This document shows positions 33,773 to 43,615 of a stretch of DNA of 64,000 nucleotides, one piece after another; positions within the stretch are counted from its first letter, which is position 1; each line of letters opens with the position of its first letter. This DNA is from Polytrichum commune (taxonomy: Eukaryota; Streptophyta; Polytrichopsida; Polytrichales; Polytrichaceae), in the NCBI GenBank assembly GCA_950295325.1, contig OX485803.1, positions 45,957,554-46,021,553 on the forward strand, given 5' to 3'. The position numbers were made by a program, and so were the translations under genes. The notes under the pieces were generated by a model. It did no database searches. It saw nothing but the letters and a program-made list of their open reading frames with translations, and was not told the DNA's origin.

Positions 33773-34012
33773 GCATCCCTGGCTTCAAATGCCGAAATGA
33801 CCTACTTATGAACTTAACAAAACTTGAAAGGCCTAAAGCAAACTGATGAGGCATAACAACCTGATTTCTTAATGGCACCTACTTCTGATGTTAAGCAAAC
33901 AAGATATGCCTAAAGCAAACTTATGTGGCAACACCTTCTGATGTCTCAAGCGCCTGACACTCTGAACTTAAGCTAAACATGATTTGACAAGCACCTCCTC
34001 AGCCACAAAAAA

Positions 34013-34036
34013 AGAGGCCTCGGATCCGAGGCCTCT
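34013..34036. repeat. 24-bp perfect palindrome, copy 2
   Basis: Identical to copy 1 over all 24 bases and set in a similar surrounding repeat, 264 bp away. Confidence 0.95.
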
Positions 34037-34850
34037 GCGTCCTTGGCTTCAACTTCTGAACTCAACAAAACTTCTAATGTCATAATGGCCTATTACTGAA
34101 CTTAACAAAACTTGAAATGCCTAAAGTAGATTGATGGGGCATAACAACATGATTTTCCAGGCACCTACTTCTGATGTTAAGCAAACAAGAAATGCCGAGA
34201 GCAAACTGATGAGGCTTAACCTCCTAGTTTCTTTATGGCCTACTTCTGAAGATTAACATTACTTGAAATGCCTGAAGCAAACTGATGAGGCATAAACCTT
34301 TGATGTCTAAATGGCCTACTTCTGAACTTAACAAAACTTGAAATCCTAGAAGTAAAGTGATGAGGCATAAACTTCTGCTGTCTTAATGGCCTACTTCTGA
34401 TGTTAAGCAAACAAGAAATGCCGAGAGCAAACTGATGAGGCTTATCCTCCTGCTTTCTAAATGGCCTACTTCTGAACTTAACAAAACTTGATATGCCTAA
34501 AGTAAACTGATGAGGCATAACAACCTGACTGTTCAGGCACCTACTTCTGATGTTAAGCAAACAAGAAATGCCGAGAGCAAACTGATGAGGCTTAACCTCC
34601 TAGTTTCTTAATGGCCTACTTCTGAACTTAACAAAACTTGAAAGGCCTAAAGCAAACTGATGAGGCATAACAACCTGATTTCTTAATGGCACCTACTTCT
34701 GATGTTAAGCAAACAAGATATGCCTAAAGCAAACTTATGTGGCAACACCTTCTGATGTCTCAAGCGCCTACTTTTGAACTTAACATTTCTTGAAATACCG
34801 TGAGCAAACTCGAAACCCTACATCTCACATACTCTATGCCATGAGCAACC

Positions 34851-35300
34851 CAAGTGAACATTTCATTTAGTCTGAGATAGCAAGAACCTCACCACACTCA
34901 AAACCCTACCTCCCACATAGTCACTAAACCCAAATCAAGACAAGGCCATGAGCAACCCAAGTCCACATTCCATGTGCTTTGAAAATCAAGAACCTCACCT
35001 CACTCCAAACCCTACCTCTCACATTCTCACTCAACCCAAATCATGGCAAGGCCGACAGCAACCCATGTCCACCTTCCATGTACTTTGAAAATCAAGAACC
35101 TCACCTCACTCCAAAGCCTACCTCTCACATTCTCACTCAACCCATTTCAAGCCAAGGCCGAGAGCAACCCATGTCCACCTTCCATGTACTTTGAAATTCA
35201 AGAACCTCCCCTCACTCAAATCGCTACTCCTCACATTCTCAGTAAACCCAAATTCAATTTGATATTCGATGTACTTTGAGAAATCAAGGTAATACAAAGG
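34851..35300. repeat. 106-bp minisatellite, four to five units
   Basis: The anchor CAAGAACCTC occurs at 34,881, 34,987, 35,093 and 35,199, exactly 106 bp apart. Each is followed by CACTC-type sequence, TCTCACATTCTCACT-type sequence, an AAGGCC(A/G)A(G/C)AGCAACCCA block and CCACCTTCCATGTACTTTGA. Confidence 0.92.
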
Positions 35301-35415
35301 CCGACATGTAGTTTTACCCCACCTGGTTCACTTACCCTAAACATACCAAGGCCGATAGCCGTAGTCATGTAGACTAGTCTTTTACCTTGATATCAACAGT
35401 AACCCTCGGCCAAAT

Positions 35416-35439
35416 GGAGGCCTCGGATCCGAGGCCTCC
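35416..35439. repeat. 24-bp perfect palindrome, copy 3
   Basis: The same 22-bp core as copies 1 and 2 with outer bases G/C (half-site GGAGGCCTCGGA). The flanking sequence is different, so the core is conserved outside a shared repeat unit. Confidence 0.95.
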
Positions 35440-35467
35440 TTCCCCCACCCTCTCATTATGCGCACTT

Positions 35468-36518
35468 CTAAACCAACATAGCATTCCCGAGAGCCCGACA
35501 GCTTACCAGGATTTGGAGTATGCCATCCACTGAAGCCCCAATATCCGCGCCGCTATCTTCCGAGCTCCCGTCCTCTGTCGGCGTTATTTGAGTGCTCCTC
35601 ATGTCACCGAGGTTGACCTGCGCTTTTCCTCTCCCGTGGCGACGCCCTCGCTTCGATGTCTCTTGTGTTCCGCCCACCTTGCTTCGCAACAATCTTGAAG
35701 CAGGGGTCACAATATCCATATTTAGGGTTTCAGTCCCTGGGCCTCCTCCTTCAGCTCTTTCGCGGCCTCCCAGTAAATTGGATTTCAGATCTTCCTCAGC
35801 CGCTTTCCTCTTCGACACCTTCATTTTTTCTCTTCTCTGAATCGTTGGCTGTCCCGACAGCGGTCCTGTCTCTTCTAACGCCTTTTCAGTTTGTTGTGCT
35901 ACCTCCACGTTGTCTTCTTCTTCGTAGCTATTTCCACTCTCTCCACTCACCCCTTCCTCCTATATTTTAGACATAACAATGTTTAGGGCAATGATGACAA
36001 ACCATAATATTTAAGATAAAGTTGTTTCACAATTCAATATTTTCCTCCATTTTAATTGTGTGCTCAGACAACTGAATATATGGAGCACCCGAATAATACG
36101 TACAACACTTGTAGAGTTCGTCTCCTTGCGTGAGTCCTCTTGGATGTTGTCATTTCCCAACTCTTCCACTTCTGCCATTGTCTGTGCTTTACTTCCGTCC
36201 GCCTTCTCTACAATCGGTGATAAAAGGAAAGGCCGTATCTCACAGTCTAGCCTCCACGAAGATTTAGGATGCCTTAAATCCTTGGGCGTTCCACGGTCCT
36301 TGATTGGCGCATTCGTTGACTGTGTCTTTTGTATCCTCACTGTCTTCCTCTTCTTGTCTGTGTAATGTATAGACGATCGCCTCCTCTTCTTCTTCTTTGA
36401 TGGTTCCGCTGTCGGAGGTTGTGAATTGCCTATTTCCTTCATGTGTTCAGGCCTCCAGCAATTTAGACCCAATCGCTATATTTCCTTTCCACAACCTCAC
36501 CACATCAAACTCGCACAT
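35468..36518 (-). pseudogene. Lysine-rich nuclear-type protein exons, divergent from the transposase
   Basis: The minus strand begins at an ATG (36,518) with MCEFDVVRLWKGNIAIGSKL. A one-base shift near 36,450 then leads into MKEIGNSQPPTAEPSKKKKR (ATG near 36,443), rich in nuclear-localisation-type basic runs. A GTACGT donor near 36,110 and an acceptor (ATATAG, near 35,960) join this in phase 0 to EEGVSGESGNSYEEEDNVEV and a mixed acidic/basic region ending GASVDGILQIL. At that point (35,517) a good GTAAGC donor occurs in phase 0. Spliced to the phase-0 acceptor at 33,389 it would become the 5' part of the ParB-like gene, with both minisatellites as intron. Unspliced, it stops at 35,468. I cannot decide which. 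Confidence 0.5.
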
Positions 36519-36641
36519 TGGAAAGTGAGTGAGCTTGCATTCTTCTCAATTTATAATTCATGTTTAGGGTTTTCATCTTTCTGACAGTCGTTCCGTTTTT
36601 TCCATTTTTGGCATCATTAATCTGTTCACTATATATCTCTA
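36519..36641. promoter_or_regulatory. Short head-to-head (bidirectional) promoter region
   Basis: Only 123 bp separate the minus-strand ATG at 36,518 from the plus-strand ATG at 36,642. The interval contains TATATA (about 36,630-36,636) and AATTTATAAT (about 36,548). If both starts are right, the two genes share a compact divergent promoter, as paired genes in a transposon often do. Confidence 0.45.
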
Positions 36642-39600
36642 TGGCTTCCTCGTCTTCTGTGCCTTGTTTGTCAGAGATGGCGGAGCTCCGTGCCAATGGC
36701 TTTGGAGTGCCCATCCTCTTTCCTATAGATGCAGACGGATTTGCACATGTCTCTTCCCTCCACCTTAGCATCAGGTTCTCCTTGCAGGATGGTTCAATCT
36801 GGGTCGAACGCGAAATTTATGATCCCCTTACCTCTTTGTTGTCCTTGACCATGCGTGAGAATCGCATTCTTGCCGACAACGGATCATTTGTGTGGAAACT
36901 TCCCGCAGGTAATTACAGAGTCTACGGACTCCCTGAATCTCGGCCACACGTTTCCACCGAGATCCGTACCCCTCCTTATTCTTCCGCTTCCACGTTCAAC
37001 ACCCCTCCCGCCGTTCGTGTGAAGATTGAACCTGGTATTCATACTGTCATACATCTTTCTGATTCATCTGATAGTGATGAGCCCGTTCATTCCACTCCTA
37101 ATATCGTGCCATCTTCATCCTCCTTCAGTCCCCCCTCCTTGTCCCCCCCCCTGTGCACCTTGATCCTATGTGTCATCTTCCCCCATCCCCTACCAAACAC
37201 ACCCCTTCCATTCTTCAATGTCTTCGTTCTCTTGCTTCCATGCCCGGTAAGAAAAACATCCTTAAGAAGCTAGATTATGACACCTTGCGAACTAAAGAGG
37301 TGAATTATCTCCCCCCTCGATTTGATGGTGATCTTATGTTTGTCCTTCCCCCAGTCGGTGTCTCTTCCTCTCATAAGAAGGCCCAATCTATGGACGGCAT
37401 GGACAAACGCTATGACGGCCATGTTTGGACTAAGACCCAGACCACCAATATCACCAATGACATGGACCTTGCTTTTCGCTCCTCCATTTGCGTTGGCCAC
37501 CTCCAGTGCCAAAATCCTCAATGCGATTCCTACAACGTGCTCATCGGACTTCCCCGGTCAATGATACTGATTTCGACGGATTCACCAAGGAGCCATTCCC
37601 CGTTGGTGGACCCTTGCCTTTGGGATCCACTCTAGTGTGCCGGATATGTAAGAACCCTCCCAAATGCATTGCACCATGTCCTGCCAAAATCTTCTACGTC
37701 CACGGCAAAGGCACCACTCAGCGTGCCTGTATTCATCTAGGCAACCATCATCATCCCGTCAAGGTTGGCAACTGCAGAGATAGCCGCAAACGCATCGACG
37801 CCCTGATCGAGGAGCACGTCGAGCGAACGCCCCAAGCCACTCATAGCAAAATCGTCCTCGAAGCCAGCAAGGACCTTGTGGGTGAGTTCCTCCTCCGCAA
37901 TGATAGTGATCCTCATCACATTCTCTCCTTGGAAGAACTTGAACCAGTTTTTGATCGTTGCAAGGAGTTGAATTACCCCCACCTCCGTAACAAGGTTACC
38001 AATTTCAAATACTTACGTAGGTTAGGGGTTATGGATGGAATTGCCAAGCTTCGAGGTGTCAGCAACTAGGCCTATGTCCAGCGTAATCAATTCCCGGGCC
38101 AGGGTGATGATACGGACAAAGTTTTCGTTTTCAAGATGTTCGAAGTCGGCCCTGGTAGTGGGGTCGACTTGGTTAAGCGCATGCAACCTGGTGGGGATCT
38201 CGAGCATGCTTGGATGATGTCTGACCATGTCAAACGCGTCTCCAAGTGGACCACCATGGCCTGCCACGTATACGACGGTACCTACCAGCGCGTCATGACC
38301 ATCGCTTGCTGCGACTTCCAATCCGAAGACAAGGATGCTCAAGTTCTTTTTTGGCATAACCTCAACCACGTCATGGCCCGCCATGGATTCCCCAAGCCCC
38401 ACTTCAAAGGCTTCATGGCCGACAGTGCCCAAGCCAATTGGAATGCCGTGAGGATTGTTTACGGGTCCGGAGACCCAAAGGTTCCCATCGATAGGCGTGA
38501 GAGAACGTGCTACTTCCATTGGACCCAGTCTTTGGAGAAACACACCAAGCTATATATCAAGCATGACTTGCAAGACCAACACAAGCGTCTCTGCCTGCAG
38601 TATCGCGACGCATCCTCTATGCTCGAGGCGGAAACGAGGTACCTCGCCATCAAGGCCTGGTGGGCTTCGTCTAACTGCACCTCAGATGAGGGGCTCAAAC
38701 ACCTTCAGCTTTGGCTGGCCTTCTGGCACTTTCGTTATCGACAATGGGGTGGCTTCATGAAATTGGTGCGTCTTTATTGTTATTGCTTTTTGTTTTGTGT
38801 TTTATCTTTTTTTTCAAGCTTTTCTTATTTCTTGCACACCCTTTCCATTTCACAGGAGAAAATCATGACCGCCGAGGAATTTGCACAAATGCCCAATTGC
38901 AACCTTGCCGAATCCATTCACAACAAATGGCTCCAAGCGTCCGGCAACAAAGGTGGCGATCTATACGTGGCCACTGTGGATGACTATATTCGAGTTTTCC
39001 TCCAAGTTGTGGCGTACCATCAGTTCCTTAAGGGTGGCATTGGGGGCGATGGCCCTAGCAAAGAAGAACTCAAGCTTCGTGCCGCTCAACGTCGTGCTCA
39101 ACGTACTGGTGACCCCGCTGTCCTGCAGAAGGTTCTTCTCGACATGCCTGGCGGAAAAGAATTTTGTACTCGTAGTCCCCACCTTGAGGGTGCCGAGGTC
39201 TTTGGCTCCCAGAAACGCAAGCCTGACACTCCCATTGGAGCTGACGATGAAACCCACCGCCCCGACACCCTCAACTTCTCTCGCCCTCATGTCGCACAGA
39301 GAACCACAAGATCTCAAACTTCACCTTTGCCTACCATCGTCGAGGAGTCCTCCCCGACATTGCTCGAGGTTCCACCACCCCTTCCCACTGGTCTGGATTT
39401 TCGCCGTGTCACTGCTGTCCAAGAATCTGAAGTGGACGAGAAGCTCTGGCATATTGCTCGTGTTCCTTACAATTCCTCAAAGGCATGTTGGGCCATGCAT
39501 GCTGTCACCAAGAAGAAATGCACTGCCAAAATCGTCTCCAATTCCAAGAGCACCCCTGCACCGGCTTACCTTGGAGTTTGGAACTATTACAAATTCACCA

Positions 39601-40313
39601 CACCTAAATCTAAAAAGTTCTTTTTCTGCCCCGACGACATTGAGCGTTGTGTGAAAGGTTCACGTTGCAAGTGGGTCGACAAATTCTCTGCTGACCAAGA
39701 ACGACCTCCGATTCCTCCCGTGTGGCCTGTCAAGCTTGGTACCAACCTCACTCGTCCAGAGATACTAAAGCTTGAAAATGCCGGATTCCAGCTCCCGCAG
39801 AAAGAACGCATCACGCCAACTCGCCTCTTCAACACTTCAGCTCCTCCCCTTGACCTCTCCGGAATAGATGTTCCTGCCAACCCCGACTCTTATCCTTCTT
39901 CCAGGCAGTCCAAGGCTACGAGACGGTCTGCTACTGCACCGTCAACAAAACAAATGCAGATGGTCGCATCTGCACGAGCTATGGACGGGACCATTTTGAA
40001 GGTTACTATGATTCCACGCCCTGGATTTGGTTGCGTGCTCACGTTGCAATCCAAACCTGCACCTACACAATCTATTTACCAACTGACAGTCAGTTCCTTG
40101 CCCGAGTGTAATTGCCCGGCATTCAAGGATATGATATCAAAGTTTGGCCGGAAACGAAATTCGTTCTTGCACTGCAAACACATGTACTTCATATTTGTTA
40201 AGGTGTCTAATGCAGACCTTGAAGTTGATTTGTTCATACACGCCCCTACCTTTAGCTTCAATGAAGTCAAACTCATCCTAGAAGAAGGCCTCTTGACACA
40301 ATCTACTTCCTAG
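36642..40313 (+). pseudogene. MULE-like transposase with SWIM zinc finger, decayed
   Basis: Starting at MASSSSVPCLSEMAELRANG, the frame has an N-terminal domain and then an S/P-rich linker with HLSDSSDSDEP. The frame shifts in a run of nine C (37,143-37,151) to reach MPGKKNILKKLDYDTLRTKE and the pre-transposase block FRSSICVGHLQCQNPQCDSY. It shifts again near 37,545 into NDTDFDGFTKEPF. An in-frame TAG lies at 38,068-38,070. The transposase core follows (VYDGTYQRVMTIACCDFQSE, then GFMADSAQANWNAVRIVYGS with a catalytic-type D, then RTCYFHWTQSL). A 90-bp GT-AG intron (38,766-38,855) interrupts it before NCNLAESIHNKWLQ. The C-terminus has a SWIM finger (CNC at 40,107, CKH near 40,173), common in MuDR/MULE proteins. 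Two shifts and one stop inactivate it, yet the rest is well kept. Confidence 0.75.
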
Positions 40314-40397
40314 AATTCCTCTCAGCCTAGCACTACATTAGGCTATGATATATGTGTCCATTTCTGGACCTCTTGTGCAATCATAATTGATTGATAT

Positions 40398-40403
40398 AAT
40401 AAA
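40398..40403 (+). terminator. Poly-A signal downstream of the transposase
   Basis: AATAAA lies 85 bp after the transposase stop, in AT-rich 3' sequence. Confidence 0.5.
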
Positions 40404-40474
40404 TTTATAATCTCATGGATTATTTTTATTCATTTCAAAATTTTGTATTATAATGTTTCCTATGTCTATCAACT

Positions 40475-40942
40475 CTATTTCCGTTTTGCATAATTCTTCG
40501 ATGATTCCGAGGGAGGTGGACCCGGTCGAAGCAAGTCAATATAAGAAATTGTTTTATCTTTCATTCGATCCTTCAGTGGACGACGATGCGGCGACAATCC
40601 TCTCATCCTTTCGCGAAATGAAAGAGACTTGGAAGATTCGCCTACCACCTTCACCTCCTGCTCCGTTTCGTTCGGTTTGTCTTCATCCAAATCAACGTCC
40701 TTCTCCGGTACATCTGCCTGCCTCTTTTCATTTTTCTCATATTCTTTCTGCTCCCCCTGCATCCTCCACCTCCATGCTTGTATAGACTGCGAAAATGGAG
40801 TCACCTCGTAGTCATCACTACTTCGATTTCCAGCAACAAACTCAAATTCCGGCGATGGATTAAAGAAAATATGAGGATCTCCTAGACTTCTAATTTCCTT
40901 CTCCCATCCTAGTCCAGCAAACATGTCTCTCTCATCTCCCAT
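40475..40942 (-). CDS. Hypothetical acidic/basic 155-residue protein
   Basis: An ATG at 40,942 opens MGDERDMFAGLGWEKEIRSL, with NPSPEFEFVAGNRSSDDYEV, a hydrophilic middle (QKEYEKNEKRQADVPEKDVD) and a basic C-terminal third (SLSFRERMRGLSPHRRPLKD). I do not recognise a family. The frame is open to its stop and faces the transposase gene tail to tail, about 160 bp apart. It could be an accessory gene of the same element or a first exon whose partners I did not find. The hydrophilic composition and coherent N-terminus make it more credible than the surrounding random frames. Confidence 0.45.
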   Translation of the reverse strand: MGDERDMFAGLGWEKEIRSLGDPHIFFNPSPEFEFVAGNRSSDDYEVTPFSQSIQAWRWRMQGEQKEYEKNEKRQADVPEKDVDLDEDKPNETEQEVKVVGESSKSLSFRERMRGLSPHRRPLKDRMKDKTISYIDLLRPGPPPSESSKNYAKRK

Positions 40943-40963
40943 TGTGTGCAAGTGTATATACAA

Positions 40964-41384
40964 TCATGTCGGGTATGAGTTCAATTTATAATCTATTCGG
41001 CCAAAAACGATAATTGCTCCAGTCCAAGCTATAGAGTTGACTCACATATAGGACAAAAATAAAAGTGATGGAATAAAAACGAAGCAAATTGATTATTTTG
41101 ATTGACTCATTCTTCAATTATACCAATCTCATAAAATTCATTTTCATTGATTATTTCTTGTAATCATCATTGGTTTTAATAATTCAACGACCTCACGGTT
41201 TCCAAACTTAATGAGACCATTTCAAATTCAGGGCATTTTCTTAATTTTAGGACCTATACATCCCACGGAAATAGGTCCAAATTTTTTTACCATTTTTTAC
41301 AGATTCTAGAATATTCCAGGTATATTCCTGTCTATTTTTTAAAAACCTTATTTTAGTCTGTCAAGTTTGCTATTTTTATTTCTT
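40964..41384. other. AT-rich spacer, no gene
   Basis: Nothing coding recognised. This is where the right end of a composite transposon might be. AATAGGTCCAAATTTTTTTA near 41,270 has a terminus-like T-rich look, but I found no inverted partner. Confidence 0.4.
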
Positions 41385-41640
41385 CTACGCTCTCCGCTCT
41401 CCAAATCTCCGCTCTACGCTCACATAGGAGTGTCGTCCAGTGAGCACGTGAATCATGCCTTCCGATAGATTGAAGGTAACCTCAAACAGATTGATAGCTT
41501 TGAATGAAAGAAGTGCAAGGGATGGGTGTAGGGTTTCCCAGGCCCTAGCTGTAAGAGCTTTGAGCCCGGGGTGCTTACCTTGAATCCTTCTAAGGATGGT
41601 TAAAAGTCCGCTTTGGCAGTGCATGTTGATCGCAGGGATG
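41385..41640 (-). pseudogene. Possible LINE ORF1-type fragment
   Basis: The minus strand reads GKHPGLKALTARAWETLHPS then LALLSFKAINLFEVTF and an E-G-x-x-x-x-L-x-x segment. This resembles the nucleic-acid-binding N-terminal region (DUF4283-like) of some plant LINE ORF1 proteins. It is short, ends abruptly, and lies next to another LINE fragment of opposite orientation. Family assignment is tentative. Confidence 0.35.
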
Positions 41641-42033
41641 CTAGTAGCTACTCTGGTATGGAGATGACTAACTTGCGGTTGGCCTCTTGTTTTGTGCTCG
41701 CATGCGGCTCCGGGCCGTTACATGGGGTGCTCTCCATGGCAATAAGTATTGGGGGAGTGAAGATTTGTATCTAGGGCAAGTCAATCGATCTGGCTGCTAG
41801 CTTCGAAGGATTGTCCACTCCTATTTGTGCAGTTGATCTGCTACGAGTGATATGAGTTGGTGTTGTTGTGTGTGGCCGCGTGAGCCGAAACCCTCTTGTG
41901 CAACCGTCCTCAACTCCTTCGCAACTCCAAATGTTGTTGTTGGGATGTCCAACTTGGTGACCTAGGAGTTCGTTAGAAGCAAACTTCCTTCAGCAATCGC
42001 ATGGTAGCAACGTCGATCCATGATACATCTCTT
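41641..42033. other. Unassigned segment between LINE fragments
   Basis: Moderately GC-rich with no coding motif I can place. It may be further LINE 5' sequence on the minus strand. Confidence 0.35.
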
Positions 42034-43137
42034 CCTGCAAGAAATCCTACATTCCGAGAAAACCGAACCTCACCCAGTTTTCACAGAGCTCCCCACCCGA
42101 GTTAGACGCGCTACCATCGCAAAGTGAGTCACCAACGTACCTACCATCCAATTCTAGGGACTAGAGGAAAATGTATTCAATCAAATAGGGGCCTATACAC
42201 AACCCTCCACACAAATACACTACAATGGTTATGGAAAAAGAAACAATCAAAATATTGCACACCCTGTGGCCAACTTCCTCCAACCACCACCACAAAACTT
42301 TGACACAAAAATTCTATGCCAATACATCTCTATCCTTCCTAGAAAGAAACCCAAAAAAACACAACCCCAACAATAAACACCAAACACTCCACTCAACAAT
42401 CCTCACTACCTTATTTGACACATACAACATCACCAATTCATACTACTCCTCACCCCTTACATGCCCAATGAACCTAACACAATACAATTCCTCACATAGT
42501 TGAGACATAATCTTTAGGTCATCTAGACTCTCACAATCATCAAAATGGGAAGAAAACAAACCGGCCCATCCACCTAACATGAACCTAGCCATGGAAACAA
42601 TCCATTGGGCGAGAATGGTTGCAAGAGAAAAGACACATCCACAACCTTAGTCATGATTAATCACAAACAAAGAAAGCACCAAACAAATACCACACAAAGA
42701 TGTACACACCATCCTCACTGTCTTGCCCAAAACTGTGGAATACAACCAGAGTGGCCACAATACCTACACATGCATGAACCCAAACACACCTTCATCACAT
42801 GCATCCATAATAAAAAAAACCCACCAAGGCAACCAACAAATTCTATACATGCTCACAACCGTCATACTTGAACTCTACAATGCACATGTTAAAACCAACC
42901 ACATACAAGGAACGCCCCCCGAATACAAACTCACGCTCACAAAAAAAATTCATTGCTTTAATTACCAACCACACATGTGCGTCTATACCAAAGGTTCATT
43001 CACCCCCCCCCCTCCCCAATGATCACGGTAGAGGAAGCACTGCCAGTTCCGGAGTCTACACCCCACACACAAACCTACAAATAGCAAAAAAAACTTCTTG
43101 GACAACAAAACATATTGTATGAATACTTCTATGAAAG
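42034..43137 (+). pseudogene. LINE fragment with RNase H-like 3' end
   Basis: The plus strand is strongly A/C-biased, like the LINE at 9.06-11.3 kb. Near its end it reads YTKGSFTPPPP, then GSTASSGVYTPHTNLQIAKK and a WTTKHIV end. This resembles the opening of the RNase H domain of plant LINE polyproteins, where YTDGS carries the first catalytic aspartate. Here the D is read as K. A one-base shift lies in the C-rich run at about 43,004-43,016. The upstream frame (42,723-43,022) is open for 99 codons. The element is truncated on both sides. Confidence 0.55.
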
Positions 43138-43439
43138 TAGAAGGTATTAACTATACTAAACAAACTAAAAATAGAACTCTAATTTTAGTTCCATTCTGGA
43201 ATGACAATGCCCCTTTCAATGGTAAGTCACAATAAATATAACCTTAATGCTAATGAGGCTTTTGTAATGTTTTTGACTTCCAAGTTAATTACATGCTTTA
43301 TTGATGGTTTCACTTCGAAAAGGAAATCCCAATCAATTGTTTAATTACTCAATGGAAGTGAACATATATACTGGATTTTGGACCTTGAAGATGAAGTGCA
43401 CTCAATATGGGTTACATGGACAAGCGGCCTTCAATCATA
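43138..43439. other. AT-rich spacer, no gene
   Basis: No motif or repeat recognised. Confidence 0.45.
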
Positions 43440-43615
43440 TTGAGGGACAATAGGCATGAAGGACAAAAGTAAGTATTAAAGGACAATCGCAGTGAAGGAC
43501 AAGAGTGATGAAGGATAACCACACTTAAGGACAATAGTGATGAAGGACAATCACAATGCATGACAAGATTGACTCCTGAAGGACAATCGCATTAGGACAA
43601 GACTTATGAAGGACA
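43440..43615. repeat. Degenerate short tandem repeat (GAAGGACAA motif)
   Basis: GAAGGACAA or near variants (TTAAGGACAA, ATTAGGACAA) recur about every 15-30 bp, some ten times. The period is irregular, so this is an old decayed microsatellite-like tract. Confidence 0.75.

Larger units (their letters stand above)
33600..34850. repeat. 75-bp minisatellite (tandem array, with interruptions)
   Basis: The phrase AAACTGATGAGGC recurs, with variants, at about 33,840, 34,205, 34,276, 34,353, 34,429, 34,505, 34,579 and 34,656. The spacing is near 75 bp, alternating with blocks such as ACTTCTGATGTTAAGCAAAC. Because 75 is divisible by three, a minus-strand frame (34,560-34,240) stays open as repeated 25-residue units (MPHQFALGISSFVKFRSRPF type). 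The array lies immediately upstream of the ParB-like gene's tentative start, or inside a long intron if the 35.5-36.5 kb exons are joined to it. Confidence 0.85.

Noticed and set aside
36505-36771. Minus-strand frame overlapping the transposase start
   Set aside because: It is the antisense of the MASSSSVPCL coding start, and its product has no coherent composition.
40964-41384. Terminal inverted repeat for a composite MULE element
   Set aside because: I looked for a partner to the T-rich sequence near 41,270 in 28.4-29.3 kb and in 33.5-36.5 kb and found none I could support.
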